Origin: a virus
Strand: one strand, 5' to 3'
IMG/VR virus record: IMGVR_UViG_3300030060_007902
Coordinates: 1-32,704 of that record
Length of the DNA stretch: 32,704 bases
Part shown: piece after piece, positions 24,901 through 30,111 of the stretch
Position numbering within the stretch: the stretch's first letter is position 1
How the letters are laid out: each line of letters begins with the position of its first letter
Notes under the pieces: model-generated
What the model was told of the DNA's origin: nothing
What the model saw: the letters and a program-made list of their open reading frames with translations, nothing else
Database searches by the model: none
Position numbers and translations under genes: made by a program

Positions 24901-25724
24901 GATATGAAGAATATTTCCGTTTAGATAGCTCTCTTAATACTGCTGGTAATCCGTATACTGTTTTCCCTGATAATGCCCGTTTATCTTTAGGAGCTGGTGC
25001 AGACCTTAGTCTTTTTCATAACGGCACTAATTCAAGCATTGAAAACACAACAGGTAATTTAAATATTATTAATTATGCTGATGATAAAAATATAAATTTC
25101 CAAACTGATAATCTTAGCGGTGGGGTAACTGATTATTTTACAATAGACGGAAACAATGGATTACTTAACCATCACAAACCCACACTAAATGCAGATGGCG
25201 TATACTCATATTTTGGATCCGGTTACGATTTATCAATATGGCATGATGGTACTAATTCTAATATAAGAAATACAACTAATGACTTATACATTGCTAACTA
25301 TCAAGACGCTGGAGATATCCTCATCCAGTCTGATGATGGTACCGGAGGAGTAGCTAATTATCTACAATTTGATGGTGGTGGTACTTTAATTAGAGCTTAC
25401 AAAAATATTAGAGCGCAAGATGATGTTTTCTTACAAGCTGGGTCAAGTGGAGATTTAGAACTAGTTCATACGGCCAATCATTCATACATTAACAATAAAA
25501 CTGGTGATCTATACATAACAAACTCAGTTGATACATGTGATGTGTTCTTAAGAACAGATAATGGTTCTGGGGGAGTTTGCAATTATATTCAGTTAGATGG
25601 AGGTAGTATATCAACTAATTTGCTAACAACTAAAGTTAATATGCCAAACTTACCAACGTCTGATCCTGGAGTAGCAGGAGACCTTTGGCGTGATGGTACT
25701 GATTTAAAAATATCAGTTGGGTAA
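21909..25724 (+). CDS. Long tail fibre with coiled coil and repeated beta modules
   Basis: A 1271-residue fibre. Residues 1 to about 100 form a putative attachment domain. About 105-420 is a Lys/Glu/Leu-rich coiled coil. A Gly hinge (GGGGGS) lies near residue 427. About 505-800 contains five copies of a VGIGT.SP....L.V module, and about 875-1235 contains five copies of a ~58-residue unit (FG.G.DL.I.HDGTNS.I.NTTGDLYI.N...), both common in marine phage fibres. The last residues, LPTSDPGVAGDLWRDGTDLK then ISVG, match the C-terminus of the Cys-rich fibre. The start is the ATG at 21909, fixed by the late octamer; the ATG at 21903 is two codons upstream in frame. Its stop touches the convergent gene. 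Confidence 0.9.
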   Translation: MKLFSEEVKPTYTSSVHNILRVESLEEVFFDVFEFEINGSTFIAEKLTTYKGNPVVNIPVEVGNTQYNAQFILSKGPQEILLNNKTFNKQTVNENTPQSSGIFEESIIHEIDEARISSHKLEEQQQEAKIKKLVESLELKESKVNDIISDARKSFVEEFLNVAENTKLELYETNIQLEDNLKDKLKIYIKESLNDHSDELTTSVKKEHNKSVDLLKENLKELTDEIYTSTLIKLVEDKDKKNKESFNLLQENLDLKIDDLNEDINLRFKQLDAEVISISKAKVDIHNELNKSFNKTLSRVGNVKKGLEDTLDSSMKYIEEALESKFTKAEQSARSYFDTKLEVIEESFSGEESKVKAYIFDLIKENKEDLLSKFANYQNEAATVIEQYGDKNVKIDPKKIQDDIQTNLTNTFQQQIMTLRRAVDTYGGGGGSVAKQFAAGGTMDGNLTVNGEINADKIYATTLLSAGTINYEFELSGFSVTGDISANGDITANQLSAVGTSPNYFGGNVGIGTTSPGEKLHVQEGSSTKGATIRIDNPTTTNNSCAGIEFINSSTGIPRSAIMAQRVDSGYNPELVFYTSDSNYLQERMRIDHDGCIGIGTTSPNSLLNVQGDSDPTILINAETGNSANSGKLAFAETDGGAHQAFIKYDGSANRLEIGTADVSQALVVNRTDGNVGIGTPAPAEKLTVAGNISASGSLSAAGPSSNYFQGNVGIGTNTAPQKLTVRGGLTHTNSLGIQVVTMTNASDAGRLIVNQAGGVTRVLLNSDGDSYFNSDNVGIGTTSPACKLTVAGVISATGLKGVSSINLEAAGPIITACSTNNASGLRINVTGLDADNDDLLRVQDNGATRLCVERDGKIFGCTASLTGLSLADNYYACFGSGADLKIRHNGTDSSIANTCGDLYIQNEKDDKSIIFRGDSGGSVAEYFRVDGLNSVNKFCKNLQILDGVEAMFGNGSDLKISHDGTNSGVTNYLGDFYISNFADGKDIIFRADDGDGGYEEYFRLDSSLNTAGNPYTVFPDNARLSLGAGADLSLFHNGTNSSIENTTGNLNIINYADDKNINFQTDNLSGGVTDYFTIDGNNGLLNHHKPTLNADGVYSYFGSGYDLSIWHDGTNSNIRNTTNDLYIANYQDAGDILIQSDDGTGGVANYLQFDGGGTLIRAYKNIRAQDDVFLQAGSSGDLELVHTANHSYINNKTGDLYITNSVDTCDVFLRTDNGSGGVCNYIQLDGGSISTNLLTTKVNMPNLPTSDPGVAGDLWRDGTDLKISVG
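24530..25612 (+). repeat. Five tandem ~58-residue coding repeats in the fibre
   Basis: Five units share the order FG.G.DL.I.H.GTNS.I.N..GDLYI.N, then a DD.....F/L.D..GG....YF..DG segment. They start near 24539, 24764, 24986, 25208 and 25430. DNA identity is low, so protein-level constraint rather than recent duplication is likely. Confidence 0.8.
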
Positions 25725-26198
25725 TTAAGATACAGAAAAGAATTTCAAAAACATTTCCTCTTCAGTCATCTCTTGCTCTACGAAATCATCATCAGTTTGC
25801 TCCGCTTCTCCGTAGTAACCATAAATATCATCTTCTTCAACACTGTAGTCAAATGAAGAAGATGTGGTAACAGTTGTATCAAATTTATCTCGCATTGCGG
25901 AAATAATTACATCCTTGATTTGATTTGCGGTAGCATCTGATTTTGCTCTTTTTAAAAAGTCCGTTACATCATCTGTAGTAAATTTACCTTTAAGATCTTT
26001 AAAGGGATCATCATACGTTCCCCATATATGTAAAACAAGATACTTCTGAGTAATCATTGCACAGTCTCTAATAACATAATAAGCAGACTTATTGTTAATC
26101 TCTACTCCAATATCTGGTTTCTTATGAGCTCTTTTCGCTGGTTCGAGAAGTTTAGCTTGTTTCTCCTTACTATATTCTAATATTTTTAGTTCTAACAC
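25725..26198 (-). CDS. Unknown acidic-tailed late protein
   Basis: A 157-residue protein with a mixed helical/strand N-terminal part (LELKILEYSKEKQAKLLEPA, then YYVIRDCAMITQKYLVLHIWG) and a strongly acidic C-terminus (YSVEEDDIYGYYGEAEQTDD). I recognise no family. The start is GTG at 26198, 5 bases after ACTAAATA; the ATG two bases upstream is out of frame and stops after two codons. The gene is convergent with the long fibre gene, with no intergenic base. Its late promoter suggests a structural or assembly role, but nothing in the sequence shows this. Confidence 0.7.
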   Translation of the reverse strand: MLELKILEYSKEKQAKLLEPAKRAHKKPDIGVEINNKSAYYVIRDCAMITQKYLVLHIWGTYDDPFKDLKGKFTTDDVTDFLKRAKSDATANQIKDVIISAMRDKFDTTVTTSSSFDYSVEEDDIYGYYGEAEQTDDDFVEQEMTEEEMFLKFFSVS

Positions 26199-26203
26199 AT
26201 TAA

Positions 26204-26211
26204 TATTTAGT
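26204..26211 (-). promoter_or_regulatory. Late-type promoter octamer ACTAAATA
   Basis: On the minus strand ACTAAATA is followed by TTAAT and the GTG at 26198. A GGAACT box of the divergent promoter begins at the next base (26212). Confidence 0.6.
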
Positions 26212-26238
26212 GGAACTCGGAAGGAACTACTATATAAT
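26212..26238 (+). promoter_or_regulatory. Early-type promoter GGAACT-N4-TATAAT with an extra GGAACT
   Basis: GGAACT at 26223-26228, four bases, TATAAT at 26233-26238, then six bases and the ATG at 26245. A second GGAACT at 26212-26217 lies 11 bases upstream. The fixed geometry is shared with three other genes and predicts transcription starting at the A of the ATG. Confidence 0.7.
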
Positions 26239-26244
26239 TATTAT

Positions 26245-26433
26245 ATGAAAAGGCGCAGACCGCCAATAAAACCTTTCGAATACGGAAAATACATTATCGA
26301 ATACCGTGATAATGTATCTGGTCTACTGCGTTTTCATAAGGAACACATCAATAATTATAAAGATGCAGTTAAAGTTAAAGATAAGCTTCTGTCTGAAGGA
26401 GTTAATGAACCAGTTATAAAAAGAGTAGGATGA
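26245..26433 (+). CDS. Small basic protein, unknown function
   Basis: A 62-residue protein, basic at the N-terminus (MKRRRPPIKP), with a strand-like KYIIEYRDNVSGLLRFHKEH and a Lys-rich helix (KDAVKVKDKLL). The pattern hints at a small nucleic-acid-binding or host-directed early protein, but no family is recognised. It is first in a short operon under a GGAACT promoter and overlaps the next gene by ATGA. Confidence 0.7.
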   Translation: MKRRRPPIKPFEYGKYIIEYRDNVSGLLRFHKEHINNYKDAVKVKDKLLSEGVNEPVIKRVG

Positions 26434-26882
26434 TAAAATTCTATCCATCAAAACGGATAATTAAAGAAACTGAACTAGATTTTGACCTACTGGGTAGAAT
26501 ATGTACTAATATTTTCGAAAGAGGTTTTGATCAAAAAATTAATATTGAATGTAAGGTATGGAAGAGCAGAGTGAAAGAGCAATCTACTATGGATCGAACA
26601 TCACGAAGCTTGCGTTATTATACAATGGACTTAGATACTGAAGGTACAAGACGGTATGTATTTGGAAGCATACTTCATGAATTAAGACATGCTTTTCAAG
26701 AATATGTGTTTAACTTTACTGCTGTAGCTAGATTCGCATCGTATAATGCATACTATAATTCTAAAGAGGAAAAAGATGCTAGAAAGCAAGAGAAGTTGAC
26801 TACTGAGGTTATAAAAATTTATGATTCATTCAAGAAGGCTGAAGAAAAATTTGACAGATTTAATCTAAAGGAACTAGGTTAA
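26430..26882 (+). CDS. Putative zinc metallopeptidase-like protein (HEXXH)
   Basis: A 150-residue protein with H83-E84-L-R-H87 in FGSILHELRHAFQEY, a zinc-binding HEXXH on a helix, followed by YNAYYNSKEEKDARKQEKL, which resembles the region giving the third ligand in small phage/ImmA-like metallopeptidases. The N-terminal half has short strands (KINIECKVW, RYYTMDLD). Such proteins may cut a host protein or only keep the fold. It is coupled to the 62-residue gene before it. The end of the gene contains a GGAACT-AGGT-TAAAAT element that may drive the next gene. The third zinc ligand cannot be fixed by eye. Confidence 0.6.
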   Translation: MIKFYPSKRIIKETELDFDLLGRICTNIFERGFDQKINIECKVWKSRVKEQSTMDRTSRSLRYYTMDLDTEGTRRYVFGSILHELRHAFQEYVFNFTAVARFASYNAYYNSKEEKDARKQEKLTTEVIKIYDSFKKAEEKFDRFNLKELG

Positions 26883-26885
26883 AAT
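26870..26885 (+). promoter_or_regulatory. Variant early-type promoter GGAACT-N4-TAAAAT
   Basis: GGAACT at 26870-26875, AGGT, TAAAAT at 26880-26885, inside the last codons of the HEXXH gene. The spacing matches the other early boxes, but the next ATG (26915) is 29 bases further, so this transcript would have an A-rich leader. Confidence 0.45.
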
Positions 26886-26890
26886 AAAAG

Positions 26891-26914
26891 GGTAGAACAA
26901 AACAAAACAAAACA
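26891..26914 (+). promoter_or_regulatory. A/C-rich leader with AAAAC repeats before the DUF932 gene
   Basis: Between GG at 26890-26891 and the ATG at 26915 the sequence is TAGAAC followed by three AAAAC-type units. No Shine-Dalgarno is near the ATG; an unstructured A-rich leader is a known way to aid ribosome binding. The regulatory meaning is inferred. Confidence 0.4.
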
Positions 26915-27754
26915 ATGGGATTCTTAACAGAAATCGAAACACTAGAAGAAGTACCTCGCTTTGAGGTAAATAAGGTGCCGCTTAAAAATGACCGCGGCGA
27001 ACATAACGGAGTATTCGCTCTTGAACGCTCTGATAACGGCGCACACCTAGGTAGTTGCGGTAATAAGTATCGTCCAATTCAAATGGATGAGATGTTCGAC
27101 ATTTTAAACTCTGCTAGTGATAAGGTAGGTGATATTAAGCATACTGGGTGGACGATGGCTGGTGAAGGTAAACGAGTTGTTGTTCAATCTAAGCTTGGAG
27201 AGCCAATTGATGTTGATGGTGATGAAGTAGATGGTTTCTTCTATACTGTTATCGATAATACTGGTATGAGTTCTAATAAGTGTGCTCCTTCTACTAAGAG
27301 GATTGCTTGTGATAACGCTCTTCATTTAATCGAGAAGAGGCGAGGAGATAATCTTCGGCATTCTGATACTTTCGAAGCTAATGTTGAAGGTATGGTTAAG
27401 CGAATTGTTCGTAACATTGAAGACTTTACGGGATTCAATGAAACTATTGAGTTTCTAAAGAATAATAAGTTCTCTCGTGATCAAATGGCAAAGCTCACTC
27501 AGAAGCTTATTCCTGTAGAGAAGGAAGAGTCAACCCGTAGGATTAATCAACGTGAAAAGATTGTTGATCTTTATGAGAGTGGTCAAGGTAATATCGGAGA
27601 GTCTCGCTGGGATGCTCTAAATGCTTTTACAGAGTTTGAAACTCATAGTAGAAAGCAATCTCCAGAAAAGCTCGTAAGATCTCTTATGGGTAATACTCTC
27701 TCAACTAAAGCACTTAGGGTTCTAAAAGAGCCTAAGATTCAGTGGGCGGGATAA
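26915..27754 (+). CDS. DUF932 / phage-plasmid-like protein (TIGR03299 type)
   Basis: A 279-residue protein of the DUF932 family, found in many phages and plasmids, molecular function unknown. It has the conserved GSCGNKYRPIQMDEMFDIL (about residues 47-65), a strand segment AGEGKRVVVQSKLG, FFYTVIDNTGMSS, PSTKRIACDNALHLI (about 126-140) and a long helical C-terminus. Codon choice looks less AT-rich than neighbouring genes, which may reflect high expression or recent acquisition. It has a variant GGAACT element upstream and an A-rich leader without Shine-Dalgarno, and lies in the early-type region. Confidence 0.8.
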   Translation: MGFLTEIETLEEVPRFEVNKVPLKNDRGEHNGVFALERSDNGAHLGSCGNKYRPIQMDEMFDILNSASDKVGDIKHTGWTMAGEGKRVVVQSKLGEPIDVDGDEVDGFFYTVIDNTGMSSNKCAPSTKRIACDNALHLIEKRRGDNLRHSDTFEANVEGMVKRIVRNIEDFTGFNETIEFLKNNKFSRDQMAKLTQKLIPVEKEESTRRINQREKIVDLYESGQGNIGESRWDALNAFTEFETHSRKQSPEKLVRSLMGNTLSTKALRVLKEPKIQWAG

Positions 27755-27969
27755 ATATTCACAGAACTTATATCCCGGAGTCCAATCTAGGGCCCGGGAT
27801 ATTAGTTCATTCTTATTATGAATTTAAAAAATCTATTCCTTGCATAAAAGATATGCAAGTATATTATGTAGATAAAGAAATCGTTGGTCAAGATATATCG
27901 GAAGAATTGGATATTTTTTGCCATTTATATCTAACAAAATTAGTAACTGAGGAACTAAGTCTAATATAA
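27742..27969 (+). CDS. Small unknown protein (start uncertain)
   Basis: An open frame of 75 residues from GTG 27742 to a TAA at 27967-27969, rich in Tyr and acidic residues (MQVYYVDKEIVGQDISEELD near the C-terminal half). The GTG overlaps the end of the DUF932 gene by 13 bases and has no clear initiation signal; the first ATG would leave only 38 residues. The stop overlaps the next ATG (TAATG), which favours a real, coupled gene. A 9-bp inverted repeat lies inside its first third. Function unknown. Confidence 0.45.
   Translation: MGGINIHRTYIPESNLGPGILVHSYYEFKKSIPCIKDMQVYYVDKEIVGQDISEELDIFCHLYLTKLVTEELSLI
27770..27802 (+). repeat. 9-bp inverted repeat (hairpin) after an orphan late octamer
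   Basis: ATATCCCGG (27770-27778) pairs with CCGGGATAT (27794-27802) across 15 bases. No T-run follows. A late-type octamer GATAAATA lies at 27750-27757 but no start codon follows at the usual spacing. Confidence 0.5.
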
Positions 27970-28148
27970 TGGAAGGTCAAATTGGAAAATACATTTTTCG
28001 TCACGATCCTGTAATCAATAAGATTAACATCTTTGAAAAGCCGGCTTCTGGAGAACCTGAATGGTACATTGAAGTATCTGAAGAAATCACAGAAAAAGAC
28101 TTTCACTATGAAATTATGGATTGGTATGCAAAATTTAAGCATAGTTAA
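27969..28148 (+). CDS. Small unknown protein (59 residues)
   Basis: ATG at 27969 to TAA at 28146-28148. The product begins MEGQIGKYIFRHDPVINK and continues with an acidic, aromatic C-terminal part (EWYIEVSEEITEKDFHYEIM). The ATG overlaps the previous stop (TAATG), typical of coupling in this genome. No known motif. Confidence 0.65.
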   Translation: MEGQIGKYIFRHDPVINKINIFEKPASGEPEWYIEVSEEITEKDFHYEIMDWYAKFKHS

Positions 28149-28150
28149 AA

Positions 28151-28166
28151 GGAACTATCATATAAT
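28151..28166 (+). promoter_or_regulatory. Early-type promoter GGAACT-N4-TATAAT
   Basis: GGAACT 28151-28156, ATCA, TATAAT 28161-28166, six bases, ATG 28173. It begins right after the stop of the previous gene. Confidence 0.7.
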
Positions 28167-28172
28167 AATAGT

Positions 28173-28361
28173 ATGACGTTAGAACTTACCGATAGTGATA
28201 AGAAGTATGCTAAGCAGCATGGACTTACTTATGGTGAAATGCGCGCGTTCAAAGAAGATCAGATTCGTGAAGAGGAGATGATGAGGACCTTCTATGAAAT
28301 GAAAGAAAAAGAGCGCATTGATTTTGAAAACTCTCCTCAAGCTATATATGCAGCATGGTAA
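28173..28361 (+). CDS. Small helical charged protein, unknown function
   Basis: A 62-residue, highly charged helical protein (TDSDKKYAKQHGLTYGEMRA, then KEDQIREEEMMRTFYEMKEK). No known motif. It is directly after a GGAACT promoter with no leader, and its stop overlaps the start of the next gene. Confidence 0.7.
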   Translation: MTLELTDSDKKYAKQHGLTYGEMRAFKEDQIREEEMMRTFYEMKEKERIDFENSPQAIYAAW

Positions 28362-28603
28362 CTTGTGGATGTGGAAATAAAGTCGAAAAAGAGAGAGTTG
28401 AGTACGGGTTTAAGAATTGCGCTGCTTGCGCGCATGCAGGACCTGATGTCTCTAGACCGAAAGGTCGGATGGTTTACGGTCATAAGACTGGTGCAGAAAT
28501 TGAGATACTTTCAGAGGAGAGTTGGAACGATAATAAAAAGTATTTTATTCCGAATGGTGCGAGGTCAGCGATGAAAAACTTTAGTAGAAATATCTGCTCA
28601 TAA
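28355..28603 (+). CDS. Small Cys-rich protein, possible zinc ribbon
   Basis: An 82-residue protein with C4-x-C6 (MVTCGCGNK) and C22-x2-C25 (KNCAACAHAG), which could bind one zinc ion. The rest is basic (RPKGRMVYGHKTG and KKYFIPNGARSAMKN). It may be a nucleic-acid- or protein-binding early factor. It overlaps the preceding gene by 7 bases and ends inside the base of a strong terminator. No family is recognised. Confidence 0.65.
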   Translation: MVTCGCGNKVEKERVEYGFKNCAACAHAGPDVSRPKGRMVYGHKTGAEIEILSEESWNDNKKYFIPNGARSAMKNFSRNICS

Positions 28604-28632
28604 AAAAAGCCTCCTTAAGGAGGCTTTTTTTT
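28602..28632. terminator. Bidirectional rho-independent terminator
   Basis: A perfect inverted repeat: A7, GCCTCC, loop TTAA, GGAGGC, T8. It ends the plus-strand early unit and also lies just past the stop of the minus-strand gene at 28647, so it can serve both. Confidence 0.92.
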
Positions 28633-28646
28633 ATGTTAAGTTAATA

Positions 28647-29090
28647 TTATAAACTATAGACTGATCTGCAATTGAGTTTAGGTTTCTCTCCATGAGGACC
28701 TTTTCTCTTTTTAGGAAGACCATAAGCTTCGCGAATTGAGTTAAGCTCTTCTTCATCTTCATCGTGCTTCTTTTCTTCTTCATCTTTATCCTCATCATCT
28801 GCAGGCTCTTCTTCACCGCTCGCTGGAGGATGGCCTCCTTCTTTAACTATAATAGCTTCATCAGCTGGAACAGAGATTAACTCATCTTTGTAATCTACAT
28901 AATACTCTTCAATAACACCATCAGGAGTTAAGCTGTGATCTACTACAAGAAACTCTTCGTCCTCTTCACCCAGACCTGGGTGTGCAATAGTTTTAGCTCA
29001 GTGATGTTGAATAGCATCTGATGCGCTGTTAATGAAGTTTTCATTTAACCCAGATAAGATACTGTTTGCTGCTTTATCGAATTCTCTCAT
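28647..29090 (-). pseudogene. Late-type acidic gene interrupted by one in-frame TGA
   Basis: From the ATG at 29088-29090 the frame runs 30 codons (MREFDKAANSILSGLNENF, then INSASDAIQHH), meets TGA at 28998-29000, then stays open 116 more codons to TAA at 28647-28649. The second part is clearly coding: FLVVDHSLTPDGVIEEYYVD, PPASGEEEPADDEDKDEEE and a basic end LPKKRKGPHGEKPK. A perfect TATAAATA lies 5 bases before the ATG. TGA is used as a normal stop elsewhere in the window (guaC, mtnA), so the code is not changed. It could be a nonsense mutation, a base error (TGG or CGA to TGA), or readthrough. Function unknown. Confidence 0.7.
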
Positions 29091-29095
29091 GTTAA

Positions 29096-29103
29096 TATTT
29101 ATA
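29096..29103 (-). promoter_or_regulatory. Late promoter TATAAATA (perfect)
   Basis: Exact consensus on the minus strand, followed by TTAAC and the ATG at 29090. An intact promoter in front of a broken reading frame. Confidence 0.7.
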
Positions 29104-29152
29104 TAAAATTGACTAAAAATCTATAAAAGTAACAGTGGAAAGACACAAACAA

Positions 29153-29168
29153 TAAACTACAATATAAT
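29153..29168 (+). promoter_or_regulatory. Degenerate early-type promoter (TAAACT-N4-TATAAT)
   Basis: TAAACT at 29153-29158, ACAA, TATAAT at 29163-29168. The -10-like box directly touches the ATG at 29169 instead of lying six bases before it. With the usual geometry initiation would fall on the third codon (ATT). Confidence 0.4.
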
Positions 29169-29393
29169 ATGGTCATTTCAGAACTAATTAAAAAGCTCGA
29201 AGTACAAAAAGACATACATGGTGATTGTGATGTTGAGCTTATTACTATTAACTCTACAAGCTTTAATAGTAGTGACCCGGGCATACCTAAAGAGATTCCT
29301 TTGGAGCAAACAGATAAGATTAAAATTATTTTAACAGAAGATGACTCAGAAGGAATTAATATCAAAGCTTACAAGTCTATTAACTGGTCATAA
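29169..29393 (+). CDS. Small conserved-type phage protein
   Basis: A 74-residue protein beginning MVISELIKKLEVQKDIHGDC then DVELITI. This helix-then-strand opening (SELI..L......GD..V.) is common in small phage proteins of unknown function. The rest is acidic, with a strand KIKIILTEDD. It is preceded by a degenerate early-type promoter and is divergent from the interrupted late gene. Confidence 0.7.
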   Translation: MVISELIKKLEVQKDIHGDCDVELITINSTSFNSSDPGIPKEIPLEQTDKIKIILTEDDSEGINIKAYKSINWS

Positions 29394-29395
29394 TA

Positions 29396-29411
29396 GGAAC
29401 TCTAATATAAT
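29396..29411 (+). promoter_or_regulatory. Early-type promoter GGAACT-N4-TATAAT
   Basis: GGAACT 29396-29401, CTAA, TATAAT 29406-29411, six bases, ATG 29418. It heads a unit containing two tRNA genes. Confidence 0.7.
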
Positions 29412-29417
29412 AAAAGT

Positions 29418-29726
29418 ATGAAAAAAGAATATTTCGAACTTAGGATTTTTATTTGCTTTATCTTAACTATTTTTTATGTACAGTATACTGTATTAGTTAA
29501 TAATAACAACGAACCATCAACTGTAGAAGCACTTAAAGAAAAGGCTTTAGATGGATTTGAGGTTCGTATTATTAACGACCACGCAAACGAACGACTAGAG
29601 TTAACAGAAACTCTCGATCAAGCGCTAGCCTACATTAAGGAATACTCTATGCATCATGATGACTTAGTAGCATTTAATTTGTCTACTGGTTCAATAGTTG
29701 CTAAAAGTAACCCAGCAATTGACTAG
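29418..29726 (+). CDS. Small membrane-anchored protein, unknown function
   Basis: A 102-residue protein with one N-terminal hydrophobic helix (about residues 9-27, IFICFILTIFYVQYTVLV) and a soluble, acidic remainder (VEALKEKALDGFEVRIINDH and onward). The anchor is consistent with a membrane location. It is leaderless by promoter geometry. The G of its TAG stop is also the first base of the following tRNA gene. Confidence 0.7.
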   Translation: MKKEYFELRIFICFILTIFYVQYTVLVNNNNEPSTVEALKEKALDGFEVRIINDHANERLELTETLDQALAYIKEYSMHHDDLVAFNLSTGSIVAKSNPAID

Positions 29727-29801
29727 CGCTTGTAGCTCAGTGGTAAGAGCACTCGACTCATAATCGATAGGTCCTGGGTTCAAATCCCAGCGGGCGCACC
29801 A
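29726..29801 (+). tRNA. tRNA with anticodon CAT (Ile2 or elongator Met)
   Basis: A complete 76-base cloverleaf with an encoded CCA. The acceptor pairs GCGCTTG with CGGGCGC, the D-arm is GCTCAGTGGTAAGAGC, the anticodon loop is CTCATAA (anticodon CAT), and the T-arm is CTGGG/CCCAG. G1-C72 pairs, so it is not an initiator. The CGACTCATAATCG core resembles E. coli tRNA-Ile2 (lysidine-modified, reading ATA), which would suit this ATA-rich genome; elongator Met remains possible. Confidence 0.9.
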
Positions 29802-29811
29802 AAAATTTAAA

Positions 29812-30111
29812 ATGGATACAGACGAAGCAATAGATACAGTAGTAGGTTTAGCTAAAGCATTCTTAGTTATGAATGATAACCTACAAGAAGGAATTAAAGT
29901 TCAACCTAACAGACTACCTAAAGTTGAAGAAGCAATAAAGGTGCTTGAAGGTCTAAAGCCATCAAATATAATTGATGAAGTGTTTGATAATGAAATGAAC
30001 GCTAGAAAGAAAAGATTACAGCTTTGTGGTAAACACGAAGATCCAAGATACTACGTACCTTTCCCTGATGAAATAGACGGCGGAACAGCTCAAATACCTC
30101 ATCCGGATTAG
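29812..30111 (+). CDS. Unknown protein between the two tRNA genes
   Basis: A 99-residue, mostly helical acidic protein (DTDEAIDTVVGLAKAFLVMN, then RLPKVEEAIKVLEGLKP) with a C-terminal part rich in Pro and Tyr (DPRYYVPFPDEIDGG). No family is recognised. It starts 10 bases after the first tRNA; its TAG stop gives its G as base 1 of the second tRNA. It is probably co-transcribed with both, so RNA processing would cut the message at each side. Confidence 0.65.
   Translation: MDTDEAIDTVVGLAKAFLVMNDNLQEGIKVQPNRLPKVEEAIKVLEGLKPSNIIDEVFDNEMNARKKRLQLCGKHEDPRYYVPFPDEIDGGTAQIPHPD

Noticed and set aside
26223-26228. GGAACT as the -35 element of an ECF sigma promoter
   Set aside because: GGAACT resembles ECF -35 boxes, but the four-base gap to TATAAT is far too short for a -35/-10 pair.
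28365-28574. Alternative plus-strand frame inside the Cys-rich small gene
   Set aside because: The frame at 28355 has the paired Cys motif, couples to the previous stop and ends at the terminator; the alternative is basic, low in structure and has no start signal.
28631-28816. Minus-strand frame of 61 residues
   Set aside because: It is a Lys/Met-rich shadow of the acidic interrupted gene read in another frame.
28998-29000. Genome-wide recoding of TGA
   Set aside because: TGA ends several clearly complete genes here, such as guaC and mtnA, so the single in-frame TGA is a local event.
29726-29801. Initiator tRNA-fMet for the CAT anticodon gene
   Set aside because: Base pair 1-72 is G-C rather than the mismatch expected of bacterial initiators, and the anticodon stem lacks the three G-C pairs.
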